Below are positions 46,606 to 56,027 of a stretch of DNA of 64,000 nt, in pieces. This DNA comes from an uncultured Mollicutes bacterium (GTDB lineage Bacteria > Bacillota_I > Bacilli_A > RFN20 > CAG-826). The stretch covers positions 12,769 to 76,768 of the forward strand of contig UQCQ01000009.1 of the NCBI GenBank assembly GCA_900539595.1, written 5' to 3'. The notes below the pieces were generated by a model. It was given only the letters and a program-made list of their open reading frames with translations, ran no database searches and had not been told where the DNA came from. Positions within the stretch are counted from its first letter, which is position 1, and every line of letters starts with the position of its first letter. The position numbers and the translations under genes are program-made.

Positions 46606-48636
46606 TTATAGCGGTGGAAACGAATACCTTGCATACCGAATTGAGCCTTCTTGATCGGTCCTTCGGATTCTCACCCCATAATTTTGCAAACGTTCAAGCA
46701 CTTCTTTATTCGGATGTCCGTACGAATTCTTTTCCCCACAAGAAATGATGGCTTCCTTACATTTTATCGTAGAAAGCCACGCCTCGCAGGTGGAGGTGCT
46801 AGACCCATGGTGGCCCACTTTAAGAATGTCAGCCCTTAACTCAGGGTGATCGCGGACGATTCTCTTTTCGATATTTACCGGCGCATCCCCCGTAAAAAGC
46901 CACTTCTTCCCCATAAAATCCAGTCCAAGAACCAAGGAAGTATCGTTTTCCTCCGTCCCGCCGTAAATGTTATAGTTTTGAAATCCCCACGTGTTTAATT
47001 GCAGCGGGAAATCCTTGGCTTCGTCGATATAATGACGGACATCAAAATGTTTTCTTAAAGATTCCCCTGCACCAATATGGTCAAAATCATGATGAGAAGC
47101 GATAAGGTAATCAATGTGATAGATTCTTCGACTTTTAAAATAGGGAATTAAAGTTTCTTTAGCCATATCAAAAGAGAGATTGCCCCCAGTATCAATCAAA
47201 ACATTTTCATTCCGATTAACCAGAAGGATGGAATCTCCTTGACCCACATTGATAAAAGTCACGGATTGTTCTAAGCAAGGCGCGATGGGAATGAGCGATA
47301 TTGCGTAGGTCACCCAAAATAGCGTTGTTCCCCACGCATTCCAACGACGAAACCCATATTCTCTTAAAATCAATCCACCAACCAAAAGTACATAAAATAC
47401 CACTTCAAAAGCCCATGACCATTTTGGAAACTCAAACATCAAGTCAATTCTTTGCAGGCAACCTAAATAGGATAGAAACCCATCGCAAAGAGGATTAAGA
47501 AGCGCCTTAAAAGGAAAGGTAAGATAGCTTACGTAGCCAAGTAGACATAGAACAAATAAATAAGGCATAGTGAGCAAGGAAATCAGCCCACCGAACAAGT
47601 GGAGACTTCCCCCACCAAAAGATAAGGGAAGCAAGAAATAACGAAGCATTAAAAAACCAAAAAATTTCTTTTCTAACGGAGAATGGCCCATCCATTGAAT
47701 CGAAGCGAATTGAAGCAAATAAGAAAGTCCAAATCCAATGAGGAAGCCAGACTGAAAAACAGAATATTTATTGAGTAAAAATAATGTAATTCCCGTTAAG
47801 GAAGTTCGGCATATTCCATTATATTTCTTTTTACAATAATAAGTATTAATGAAAGTATATAGGTTCGAAAGTATTCCTCTTGCTATACCTATTTTCCTAA
47901 TGGAAACAGGAATAAAAAATATAGATAAAACAAGGGCGGCAACCATCCCTTTCTTTTCATCATTAAGCAAGCGCATCATCCATTTTTTCACCAAACGAAA
48001 AAAGAATGAAAAGAAAATTCCGGAACAACTGCACACATAAAGAAGATTCAACGAGGTTAGCAAGGATACCCCATACGAACTGCTATCGTTTCTTCCAAAA
48101 AGCAAGCAATCCAAAAGTGCTTGATTTTGATCGGGAAACGCGGACAAAAATCGATCCCGAAATTTATTGACTCTCAAAGGAAGTCCCATTCTTCTTTCCA
48201 CAAAATTCGCATGGATTTCCTGGGTAACGCCGAGACGGTATAAATACTGCTTAAAATCGAAACGGCATTCATAAGTCGTCATCTTAAATGGTTGGATGGA
48301 ACCGGAAACTCGAATCCAATCACCCCATTGGAAATCGCCTTCTTTTATCGAAAGATATATCCGTTGAAACGGCCTCCACAAAATCACGTAATTCTGTTTG
48401 GACAAGATGACCATTCCCGTAAAGGTTTGTTTCCCTTCTGAAAAGGGGATATTGGTAACCCCTGCCATTACCCCTATGAACAGTCCCACTAAAAATGGAG
48501 CTACTTCTTTTCGACCAATCGATATCCCAAGCAATAGGCAAGCTAACAACAAAGCCAAGATGCGAATCGGCCAATCCTGTGAATATGATCCCCACGACCC
48601 AAGAACAAGGCCAAGGAAGAGGAAAAATGGCCTCAT
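46606..48636 (-). CDS. comEC: DNA uptake channel protein ComEC
   Basis: A 676-residue polytopic membrane protein, the channel for transforming DNA. N-terminal membrane segments and OB-like loop, a central Competence domain with many helices, and a C-terminal MBL-fold domain with HHDFDHIGAG and VGHHGSSTS. The ATG at 48636 overlaps the comEA stop as ATGA. The middle is more A+T-rich than the flanks. Suggests at least remnants of natural competence. Confidence 0.93.
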   Translation of the reverse strand: MRPFFLFLGLVLGSWGSYSQDWPIRILALLLACLLLGISIGRKEVAPFLVGLFIGVMAGVTNIPFSEGKQTFTGMVILSKQNYVILWRPFQRIYLSIKEGDFQWGDWIRVSGSIQPFKMTTYECRFDFKQYLYRLGVTQEIHANFVERRMGLPLRVNKFRDRFLSAFPDQNQALLDCLLFGRNDSSSYGVSLLTSLNLLYVCSCSGIFFSFFFRLVKKWMMRLLNDEKKGMVAALVLSIFFIPVSIRKIGIARGILSNLYTFINTYYCKKKYNGICRTSLTGITLFLLNKYSVFQSGFLIGFGLSYLLQFASIQWMGHSPLEKKFFGFLMLRYFLLPLSFGGGSLHLFGGLISLLTMPYLFVLCLLGYVSYLTFPFKALLNPLCDGFLSYLGCLQRIDLMFEFPKWSWAFEVVFYVLLVGGLILREYGFRRWNAWGTTLFWVTYAISLIPIAPCLEQSVTFINVGQGDSILLVNRNENVLIDTGGNLSFDMAKETLIPYFKSRRIYHIDYLIASHHDFDHIGAGESLRKHFDVRHYIDEAKDFPLQLNTWGFQNYNIYGGTEENDTSLVLGLDFMGKKWLFTGDAPVNIEKRIVRDHPELRADILKVGHHGSSTSTCEAWLSTIKCKEAIISCGEKNSYGHPNKEVLERLQNYGVRIRRTDQEGSIRYARYSFPPL

Positions 48637-49172
48637 TCCGCATCCCGTAGTCTCAATTTGTCTCTTACCGTGATATAGGTTGCCTTCCCACAACTAGGCA
48701 CTTCCGTAATTTGTTCCAGCGTTTCAAATACCGTGGAAGCACGATAAGAAACTACGGCCGCAGCCGCTGTTTTGGAGAACCCAGCTACGCTGCGTAATTC
48801 CTCCGCAGAAGCTTTATTTAGGTTACATTTGCGAATATCTTCCACGGCGCAGGCGGAAGAATTGTCGCGAAGTGGGGCAATGTAATAATTTTGTTTTGCT
48901 TCACAGACATGTGTGGGTACAAAAGCCAAAGTATCCGCATCGGATGTGATTCCTCCAGCTTTGGTAATGAGATCGATAATGGTTTGGCCCACTTCTACGG
49001 TGTATGTTCCCGGTTTTTGAATTTGGCCAGAAACCGTAACGGTGATGGAATGGACAGTGGAACCGTTAATATTTTGGGAAGTCCCCGTTCCTCCATCGGT
49101 AATGCGCGTCACAACGCCAAACCCGACAACGCATACCATGGTGATGCAGACGATGAGTAAAATAGTTTTCAT
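48633..49172 (-). CDS. comEA: DNA receptor ComEA
   Basis: A 179-residue surface DNA-binding protein. N-terminal membrane anchor (MKTILLIVCITMVCVVGFG), an SLBB-like domain (SGQIQKPGTYTVEVGQTIID), and a helix-hairpin-helix DNA-binding domain (LNKASAEELRSVAGF, then LEQITEVPSCG). The ATG at 49172 has a perfect AGGAGG. Coupled to comEC. Confidence 0.93.
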   Translation of the reverse strand: MKTILLIVCITMVCVVGFGVVTRITDGGTGTSQNINGSTVHSITVTVSGQIQKPGTYTVEVGQTIIDLITKAGGITSDADTLAFVPTHVCEAKQNYYIAPLRDNSSACAVEDIRKCNLNKASAEELRSVAGFSKTAAAAVVSYRASTVFETLEQITEVPSCGKATYITVRDKLRLRDAE

Positions 49173-49269
49173 AAAAACCTCCTTACATATACATAGAAGG
49201 TAAAAATTCAAAAAATTTTCGGTAAAGATTTTCGAAAAAATTAAAAAACTAGCCATTCATCGAAACAAA

Positions 49270-49306
49270 ACACGAAAAAAAGCCACATTTTTTGTGGCTT
49301 TTTTCC
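49270..49306. terminator. Bidirectional terminator between greA and comEA
   Basis: AAAAAAGCCACA and TGTGGCTTTTTT form a perfect stem (49275-49304) with a 5-T loop and flanking A and T runs. Confidence 0.9.
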
Positions 49307-49323
49307 ACGCATTAATTATGGCC

Positions 49324-49836
49324 TTAAGCAGCTTTTTTGGAATTATTTTCCACTTTATCGCCCTTATGAATCTCAAGAATCTTGATTTCATAGGAGCCGT
49401 TGTCGGTAGAAACCACCACGGTATCCCCAACGGAAGAGCCAATGATCGCTTTGCCTAAAGGGGATTCGTTAGAAACGCTGACAACTTCCCCAAAAGGATT
49501 GGCACCAGTGTTTCCCATGACACGAACCACTTCTTCGCGATTGCGGAGAAGGTCTTGGAAGCGAACCGTGCTGCCGATACCAGCCTCATTGCCAGTTGCG
49601 GTGGCGGTAATCACACTATTATGCAAAATGTTTTCGATTTCGCTGATGCGAGCAGCAACACGAGCCTGATGGTCGCGGGCCGCATCGTAATCGGCGTTTT
49701 CGGAAAGGTCGCCTTGGCTACGAGCAAGGTTCAAATCCGCGATAACTTGCGGAGTTTCAACGTGAATAAGATATTCATGTTCTTTTTCCAATGCGTCATA
49801 TTCCGCTTGGGTCAAAGTGTATTTTTTCTGTGGCAT
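49324..49836 (-). CDS. greA: Transcription elongation factor GreA
   Basis: A 170-residue factor that stimulates RNA cleavage in backtracked polymerase. The coiled-coil tip has the acidic residues DLSENADYDAA (Asp-Glu pair intact), and the C-terminal domain ends in SPLGKAIIGSSVGD. It has its own promoter and terminator. Ribosome site AGAGGTAG before the ATG at 49836. Confidence 0.96.
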   Translation of the reverse strand: MPQKKYTLTQAEYDALEKEHEYLIHVETPQVIADLNLARSQGDLSENADYDAARDHQARVAARISEIENILHNSVITATATGNEAGIGSTVRFQDLLRNREEVVRVMGNTGANPFGEVVSVSNESPLGKAIIGSSVGDTVVVSTDNGSYEIKILEIHKGDKVENNSKKAA

Positions 49837-49864
49837 TTTCTACTACCTCTAAAGTAACGTTAGG

Positions 49865-49893
49865 ATTATACGCGCTAGGGCATTTTTGAACAA
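49865..49893 (-). promoter_or_regulatory. Promoter for greA
   Basis: TTGTTC at 49888-49893 and TATAAT at 49865-49870 with a 17-base spacer, minus strand. Confidence 0.65.
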
Positions 49894-49898
49894 GGAAC

Positions 49899-50180
49899 TT
49901 AGGCTTCTTTTTTCAAATCTTGGATCATCGGATCATCGTTATAGGCATCCAGGACCTGTTCTGCCTCATCGGCTTCTTCTTCGCTAAGGTATTCAAAGGA
50001 AACTCCGTCTTTGGTAGAAAGGCAGAACAAAGAATCCTCGTCCCCTTCTTGATAAAGGAAGTAATAGTCTTTTTCCCTCTCGTCATTATGGAAAGTGAAA
50101 AGAATTTTCAAATGATCGACGGTTCCGTCGTCGCGAGTAATTTCGATATCGCGTTCGTTATCTTCGATTTTTTGTTCCAT
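49899..50180 (-). CDS. DUF1292-family protein
   Basis: A 93-residue acidic protein. The ITRDDGTVDHLKILFTF start and DYYFLYQEGDEDSLF are typical of DUF1292 (YrzB-like), a family commonly next to alaS and yrrK in Bacilli; function unknown. Ribosome site AGGAGC before the ATG at 50180. Follows alaS by 37 bases. Confidence 0.85.
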   Translation of the reverse strand: MEQKIEDNERDIEITRDDGTVDHLKILFTFHNDEREKDYYFLYQEGDEDSLFCLSTKDGVSFEYLSEEEADEAEQVLDAYNDDPMIQDLKKEA

Positions 50181-50217
50181 GTTTTTGCTCCTGTTTGAAT
50201 TATAAAATCAACCTCCA

Positions 50218-52815
50218 TCAAAGCAAAGTTTTCGCTTTGGAAATAGCCGCTTCAAATCCGTCTAAGTTTTTGGCACTGCCAGAAGCCATTTCTGGCTTGC
50301 CGCCGCCGTTTCCGCCAAGAATCGGCGCGATCGCCTTCATGATTTTACCCGCTCCAATTTGGGCGCCTTTGCCTCCGGCGAAGACGACGAGGCTATATCC
50401 TTTAGAACCTTTTCCGCAGAGGAAGAGAACATAGTCGGAATAAATCGATTTCAAGGAATCGCCGAGTTTCATGATGTCTCCGCGTTCCCCCTCTCCCTTC
50501 CAGGCAAGGAAATGGATTCCATCGATTTCTTCAAATTGTTTTTGCAGCTCATTCGCCTCCGAAGAAGACATCTTGTCTTTCAGCTGATTCAGTTCAGCTT
50601 GAAGCTCGTCGATGTGGCGTTCTAATTTTTTAACTGATTCAAGAACCGTATCATCCTTAGAAAGGGTTTCCGATTCAATGGAGGCTAAAACTTCAGATTT
50701 TCTGCGTAAATATTGATAGGCGCCTAAACTTGTACGGGCTTGAATTCGACGAGTTCCAGCGGAGACGCTAGATTCGCTTTCTAGAACAAACAAGCCAATT
50801 TCGCTGGTATTTTTGACGTGAGTTCCGCCACAGAATTCTTTGGAGAAATCTTCAAAGCAAACCACGCGGACCACGGAACCGTATTTTTCGGAGAACTCCA
50901 TCTCCGCGCCAAGGTTTTTGGCTTCATCTACAGGCAAAATCTTAGTTTCTTCCGGAATTGACTCCGCAATTTTCTCATTCACCAAAGCTTCGATTTTGTT
51001 TAGATCTTCCGAGGAAAGTTTGTCCATCGACGTAAAGTCGAAACGGAGATAATTTTCATCGCAATAGCTTCCCTTTTGTTCCACATGTTTTTCAAGAATT
51101 TCCGAGATGGCAGCGTGGAGCAAATGGGTGGCGGAATGATTGCGTTCAATCAAGTGGCGGCGTTTGGAGTCCAAAGCCAATTCCACTTCCTCTCCGACGG
51201 AAAGATGACCAAATTGCAAATGAACGTGGTGCAAATGCTGACCAGCAGGAGCTTTGCCAACGCGAGTGATCGTCCCCAAGACGGAGTCATTTTTAAGGGT
51301 GCCTGTATCCGAAACCTGTCCACCCATTTCGGCATAGAAAGGAGTCAGGTCAAAGGCAACATCCCCTTCTTCCTCGATTTCTTCTACCGCATTCCCGTCT
51401 ACGAATAAGCCCGTGACCTTGGCCTTAAGGCTTTCTTGGTCGTAAACAAATTCACTCGGCGTCTTGAATTCAAGCAAGTCTTTGGATTGCTTATGGAACG
51501 ATTCAATGTCGCCTCTAGCGGCACGGGCACGCTCTTTTTGTTCTTCCATGCACTTCTGGAAGCCATCCATATCGGCCTTGACTCCATTTTCTTCACAGAT
51601 TTCTTTCGTCATATCGGCAGGGAAGCCGTAGGTATCGTAAAGCAAGAAGATGACCGAACCTTCCAGTGTTTGCTTTCCTTCCATCTTTTGACGAAGAATC
51701 TCTTCCCCGGTAGAAAGCGTCTTGATGAATTTCTTTTCTTCATCAAGGACCATCTTGGAAACCAATTCCACTTTTTCTTCCAAATTGGGATAGAAATCCT
51801 TGTATTCGTCAGCACAAACGCGAATCAACCGGTACATAAACGGCTCATTGATTCCGAGCTTTTGCCCATACCGCATCGCGCGGCGAATGATGCGGCGTAA
51901 AACATATCCGCGTCCTTCGTTAGAGAAATAAGCCCCGTCGCTTAAGGCAAAGGTCAAGCAACGCGCGTGATCGGCGATGACGCGATACGCCATTTTGTTA
52001 TCCCCTTCATAAGGTTTATGGCAAATCTCTTCCGCCGCCTTGATAATCGGCATGAATAAGTCCGTTTCGAAGTTGGTTTCCGTTCCCTGCAAAATGCAGG
52101 CAAGACGCTCCAAGCCAGAGCCGGTATCGATATTTTTGGAGGGGAGTTCTTTATAATTTTCTCTCGCTACTCCTGCTTCTGAATTATACTGGGAGAAAAC
52201 AATGTTCCAAATTTCGATATAGCGGTCGTTTTCAATATCGTCTTGCAGCATTTTAACGCCGAGGTGTTTCGGGTCGTATTTTTCTCCGCGATCAAAGAAC
52301 ATTTCGGTATCCGGGCCGCAGGGTCCTTCCCCGATTTCCCAGAAATTATCTTTAAGGGGGATGAGGTGTTCGGGATCCATGCCGCAACGCACCCAAAGAT
52401 CGTGGGTCGCCGTGTCGTGAGGTTCGTAGGTGATATAGAGTTTTTCTTTCGGAATTCCAAAACCAGTTTTTTCATTCGTTAGAATCTCATATGCCCAAGG
52501 AATGACTTCGTTACGGAAATAATCCCCGATGGAAAAATTCCCAAGCATTTCAAAGAAGGTATGATGGCGTGCGGTGTGTCCAACGTTTTCGATATCATTG
52601 GTGCGAATCGACTTCTGAACGTTAACGATTCGACGGCAAAGTGGAACTTCGCTTCCATCAAAATATTTCTTCAAACCCGTGACGCCGGCATTGACCCAAA
52701 GAAGGGATTTATCGCCTTGCGGAATTAAATTGACACCCGGGATATAACGGTGCCCTTTGCTTTCGAAAAATGAAATCCAACGATTGCGGATTTCCGAGCC
52801 TTTCATGTACTTCAT
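50218..52815 (-). CDS. alaS: Alanine--tRNA ligase
   Basis: An 865-residue class II synthetase with catalytic domain (TARHHTFFEMLGNFSIGDYF), an editing domain with HSATHLL and CGGTHV, and the C-Ala domain (MKAIAPILGGNGGG-like). The ATG at 52815 has a GGAGG site; a 47-codon longer frame runs into the T-box leader and is not real. Regulated by the T-box just upstream. Confidence 0.97.
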   Translation of the reverse strand: MKYMKGSEIRNRWISFFESKGHRYIPGVNLIPQGDKSLLWVNAGVTGLKKYFDGSEVPLCRRIVNVQKSIRTNDIENVGHTARHHTFFEMLGNFSIGDYFRNEVIPWAYEILTNEKTGFGIPKEKLYITYEPHDTATHDLWVRCGMDPEHLIPLKDNFWEIGEGPCGPDTEMFFDRGEKYDPKHLGVKMLQDDIENDRYIEIWNIVFSQYNSEAGVARENYKELPSKNIDTGSGLERLACILQGTETNFETDLFMPIIKAAEEICHKPYEGDNKMAYRVIADHARCLTFALSDGAYFSNEGRGYVLRRIIRRAMRYGQKLGINEPFMYRLIRVCADEYKDFYPNLEEKVELVSKMVLDEEKKFIKTLSTGEEILRQKMEGKQTLEGSVIFLLYDTYGFPADMTKEICEENGVKADMDGFQKCMEEQKERARAARGDIESFHKQSKDLLEFKTPSEFVYDQESLKAKVTGLFVDGNAVEEIEEEGDVAFDLTPFYAEMGGQVSDTGTLKNDSVLGTITRVGKAPAGQHLHHVHLQFGHLSVGEEVELALDSKRRHLIERNHSATHLLHAAISEILEKHVEQKGSYCDENYLRFDFTSMDKLSSEDLNKIEALVNEKIAESIPEETKILPVDEAKNLGAEMEFSEKYGSVVRVVCFEDFSKEFCGGTHVKNTSEIGLFVLESESSVSAGTRRIQARTSLGAYQYLRRKSEVLASIESETLSKDDTVLESVKKLERHIDELQAELNQLKDKMSSSEANELQKQFEEIDGIHFLAWKGEGERGDIMKLGDSLKSIYSDYVLFLCGKGSKGYSLVVFAGGKGAQIGAGKIMKAIAPILGGNGGGKPEMASGSAKNLDGFEAAISKAKTLL

Positions 52816-52826
52816 GGTTTTCCTCC

Positions 52827-52995
52827 AAAAAAATAAAACACCCGATCCGAAGGAACGCGATTGCGCGGTACCATCCTTCTTCACCGGTGTTGGTGCACTT
52901 GATTGTCCCGATAACGCTGGGCACGGCGGAATTACCCGCTTAAGGGGGAGTGGCAAATTCCCGATAGGGAAATACTACACCTTTTGCCCCCGATA
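52827..52995 (-). promoter_or_regulatory. T-box riboswitch for alaS, with very short Stem I
   Basis: The T-box sequence GGATGGTACCGCG (52864-52876, minus) is followed by a hairpin and a U-rich run (52827-52838). UGGU fits tRNA-Ala with discriminator A. Upstream, GGGGG (52987-52991) and CCCCC (52944-52948) close a stem of about 48 bases; AGTA (52973-52976) and the specifier GCC (52952-52954, Ala) face each other in its internal loop. A small GCGG/CCGC hairpin (52926-52939) follows. The upper stem is only TTCCC/GGGAA with a 4-base loop, so the distal AG-bulge and double T-loop of standard Stem I are absent. Confidence 0.9.
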
Positions 52996-53010
52996 GGAAT
53001 AGAGGGAAGT

Positions 53011-54423
53011 TTAAGCGTGAAGGGGCAAAGAATCCGAGTACATGCTCTTTCCTTCTGGCCAAGTGCGGTTGGGCTTATTTGGGTCTACAGTTTTATAGAT
53101 ATCCCCGGTTTTATTGAACCAAACGCTATCTTTTAAAACGATATTATTCGTGGAATTATTGACACTGACATTTCCTAAAGAATCATAATAAAGATTGATT
53201 CTTCCATTCAAATCATAAGGGTTTCCAACCTTTCCTTTTGAATTTAAGAAATCCCCATACGTCGTACAAAATACATTGCTTGTATATTTTGCAATAACAT
53301 CAATCGTCGCTTGATAGGGCATGACATTTCCCCCGTCGGTTGTGAATTCACTGACACCTGCCGATGCACAGATAGCCACCACTTCCGGAGTGATTCGCTC
53401 AAAGAGTTCTTTGGGATTTGCATTAATCGATCCATGGTGGCCCGCCTTGAACAAACGAACATGACCTAGGCTCGGATTCAAATCCAATAATGAGGCAATC
53501 CCCGACTCTTCCAAATCCCCGGTAAAAAGGAATTGGGAGTCTCCTTGATGGAATAAAGTAACAATCGAATTGTTGTTTTCCTCCGTGCTACCCGTTTCAT
53601 GATATTTGGTTTTCAAGAATTCCATGGAAAGGTTTTTGCCAAGAGGAATCACAGGGTTCCCGGCGCTGCTATTTTCCAAGGAATCAATCGTGGACCACTT
53701 CGTACCTTTTGAGACGGCAAATTCGCGGGAAGATACGTACTTATAGGCTTCCGTAGTATTGCCAAAAAAGGAAGAAGAAACATCCGCGTTATGGAGTTTT
53801 ACTTCTTTTTTGTTGCTATCGACGGTCACTTTGTTCATATAGGCAAAATCAATATATTGATCCACCTTAAATTGGTAAAGAATCCCATTTCTGCCCCCAT
53901 CGAAGGCGCTATCAGCATTTCCGAACATCCCTGAATAATGATCGCTATGCGCATGAGTGCAAATGACGTATTCCAATTTGCCGTCGGTCACATATTCTTT
54001 CAAAGCCTTGGCAATCGTTGAGGCGGAGCCAGACTTCGATCCCGCATCCATTAAAATATCGTTTTCGCCTGCTTTAATATAGATAGAATCGCCGTTATTG
54101 GCGTTTCCCAAGGTCAAGAAATGGAAGGAGATGGGGTCCATTTCCTTGGTTTGGGAATCATGAGAAGTCGAGGTAGAGGAGGAAGTTTCGCTGCTAGAAG
54201 GAGGAACCACCCACGAACTCGAGCTGTCTTCTTTCGAATCTTTTTCTGGACCGGGAGCCGCGTGTTTTGGCAAATAATAAAAATAGTAGAATCCCGTGGC
54301 ACCGCCAATAACAAGCAAAACAACCAACGCCACAATCAAAAAAGCAACGGGGTGCTTTTTCGCTGCTTTTTTGACTTCTTTTTTAACCGTTTTCTTCGCT
54401 GATGTTTTCTTTTTCTTCGCCAT
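53011..54423 (-). CDS. Membrane-anchored extracellular MBL-fold hydrolase (ComEC C-domain-like)
   Basis: A 470-residue protein. A Lys/Ala-rich cytoplasmic tail (1-25), a single membrane segment (about 26-50, VAFLIVALVVLLVIGGATG), a Ser/Pro/Thr-rich spacer (56-95), then an outside MBL domain with THAHSDHYSG, LFTGDLEESG and KAGHHGS, close to the ComEC C-terminal pattern. It therefore looks like a surface phosphodiesterase or nuclease. It follows mnmA by five bases and precedes alaS; the context does not reveal its job. Confidence 0.75.
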   Translation of the reverse strand: MAKKKKTSAKKTVKKEVKKAAKKHPVAFLIVALVVLLVIGGATGFYYFYYLPKHAAPGPEKDSKEDSSSSWVVPPSSSETSSSTSTSHDSQTKEMDPISFHFLTLGNANNGDSIYIKAGENDILMDAGSKSGSASTIAKALKEYVTDGKLEYVICTHAHSDHYSGMFGNADSAFDGGRNGILYQFKVDQYIDFAYMNKVTVDSNKKEVKLHNADVSSSFFGNTTEAYKYVSSREFAVSKGTKWSTIDSLENSSAGNPVIPLGKNLSMEFLKTKYHETGSTEENNNSIVTLFHQGDSQFLFTGDLEESGIASLLDLNPSLGHVRLFKAGHHGSINANPKELFERITPEVVAICASAGVSEFTTDGGNVMPYQATIDVIAKYTSNVFCTTYGDFLNSKGKVGNPYDLNGRINLYYDSLGNVSVNNSTNNIVLKDSVWFNKTGDIYKTVDPNKPNRTWPEGKSMYSDSLPLHA

Positions 54424-54428
54424 AAACC

Positions 54429-55562
54429 TTATTCCTTATCTGTACGGACTCCATTACGGTAGGTCGCTTCGATGATCCCTCCGCCTAGCATTTTTTCTCC
54501 GTCATAGAAAACGGCAATTTGCCCCGGCGTCACTGCTTCTACGGGGTGTTCGTAAGTTAGGTGAACGCAGTCTCCTTCGAAACGAAGTTCGCAGAATTGG
54601 TCGGGTTGGCGATAACGGAATTTCACCCCAACTCGGATTGGATGGGTTGGTTTATCCCCAATCCAATTGATGGAATCCACGTCGCAGGAATCGCTCTCTA
54701 GTAGATAACGTTCGGAAGGGTGGGCGACATAGAGGATATTTTTCTTTACATCCTTTCGGTAAATAAAGAACGCGCCTTCCTCTTCGCCTTTAATTCCTCC
54801 GACGCCAAGCCCTTTATGCTGGCCAAGCGTGTAATAAAGCACGCCAGAATGTTCGCCCACTACTTTACCTGTTTTGCCTTCGACAATTTTTCCTTTTTTG
54901 GCAGGAAAATAATTTTGAAGGAAGAGTTTGAAATTGCGTTCTCCGATAAAACAAACCCCCGTCGAATCTTTTTTATCCATCACCGATTCCAAGTCAAGAT
55001 CATGGGCAATTTGACGCACTTCTGGTTTGGTGATATCAGAAAGGGGAAAGAGGCAACTACGAATTTGCGACTCGTTAATTTGCGACAAAAAATAGGATTG
55101 GTCTTTGTTTTTGTCTGCGGCTTTATAAAGATAACTCATGCCATTTTCATCGACCCTTTTGGCGTAGTGTCCCATGGCAATGGCATCGAAGCCCTGTTGT
55201 TTGGCAAAATTTAAAAAGGAATCGAATTTGATATATTTATTGCAAAATACATCGGGATTGGGGGTTCTTCCTTTTTCGTATTCCTTTAAAAAATAGGAAA
55301 AAACATGATCCCAGTACTCCTTCACAAAATCGCAACGGAGCAAAGGAATCCCTAATTTCTCCGCAACCTTTTTCGCGTCTTCATAATCTTTTTCCTGGGG
55401 ACATTGCCCTTGCCCAAGAGTTGGGTTGCCCAAGTAATCGTTATTAGCCAAGGCGTCCCAATTACGCATGAAACCGCCGACGACTTCATGGCCTTGTTTT
55501 TGTAATAGATACGCGGCGACCGCGCTATCCACGCCGCCGCTTAAGCCCACAAGAATCTTCAT
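54429..55562 (-). CDS. mnmA: tRNA-specific 2-thiouridylase MnmA
   Basis: A 377-residue enzyme that thiolates U34 of Glu/Gln/Lys tRNAs. PP-loop LSGGVDSAVAA at the start, catalytic cysteines in NPDVFCNKYIKF and STGVCFIGERNF. Coupled by ATGA to dtd upstream. Normal length. Confidence 0.96.
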   Translation of the reverse strand: MKILVGLSGGVDSAVAAYLLQKQGHEVVGGFMRNWDALANNDYLGNPTLGQGQCPQEKDYEDAKKVAEKLGIPLLRCDFVKEYWDHVFSYFLKEYEKGRTPNPDVFCNKYIKFDSFLNFAKQQGFDAIAMGHYAKRVDENGMSYLYKAADKNKDQSYFLSQINESQIRSCLFPLSDITKPEVRQIAHDLDLESVMDKKDSTGVCFIGERNFKLFLQNYFPAKKGKIVEGKTGKVVGEHSGVLYYTLGQHKGLGVGGIKGEEEGAFFIYRKDVKKNILYVAHPSERYLLESDSCDVDSINWIGDKPTHPIRVGVKFRYRQPDQFCELRFEGDCVHLTYEHPVEAVTPGQIAVFYDGEKMLGGGIIEATYRNGVRTDKE

Positions 55563-56014
55563 TTTTCAAATAGCTCCTTTGAATCGAGAACTAACGTAAA
55601 AGGACCATCGTTTTCTAAGGATACCACCATATCCGCTTGGAATACCCCACCTTGCAAGGACGGAACCAATGTTTTTAGATAAGAATAGAATTCTTCGTAT
55701 AAAACCCTTGCCTCATCGGGTCGCATGGCCGATACAAACGATGGGCGATTTCCTTCCTTTACCGAACCATATAACGTGAATTGAGAAACCGATAAAATCG
55801 ACCCACCAACTTGGGAAAGCGAAAGATTGGTTTTTCCGTTTTCATCAGGAAAAACGCGAAGTTTTACGATTTTATCCGCCATTTTTTGGGCAATGCGGAT
55901 ATCGTCTCCTGGAGTAAGACCCACGAAAAGCAAATACCCTTTTCCAATGGAAGAGACGATTTGTCCGTCAATAGAAACGGAGGCCCGGCGGACCAATTGG
56001 ACAACGACTTTCAT
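55559..56014 (-). CDS. dtd: D-aminoacyl-tRNA deacylase
   Basis: A 151-residue enzyme that removes D-amino acids (and glycine) from tRNA. The catalytic pattern SQFTLYGSVKEGNRPSFVSAM is present, and the Gly-cisPro-like motif is seen as DGPFTLVLDS. Sits 13 bp after pdp and overlaps mnmA by ATGA. Confidence 0.95.
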   Translation of the reverse strand: MKVVVQLVRRASVSIDGQIVSSIGKGYLLFVGLTPGDDIRIAQKMADKIVKLRVFPDENGKTNLSLSQVGGSILSVSQFTLYGSVKEGNRPSFVSAMRPDEARVLYEEFYSYLKTLVPSLQGGVFQADMVVSLENDGPFTLVLDSKELFEK

Positions 56015-56027
56015 GAAGAATTCCTTT

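Noticed and set aside
52816..52956. N-terminal extension of alaS
   Set aside because: The frame passes through the T-box antiterminator and terminator; the ATG at 52815 has the ribosome site and matches the family start.
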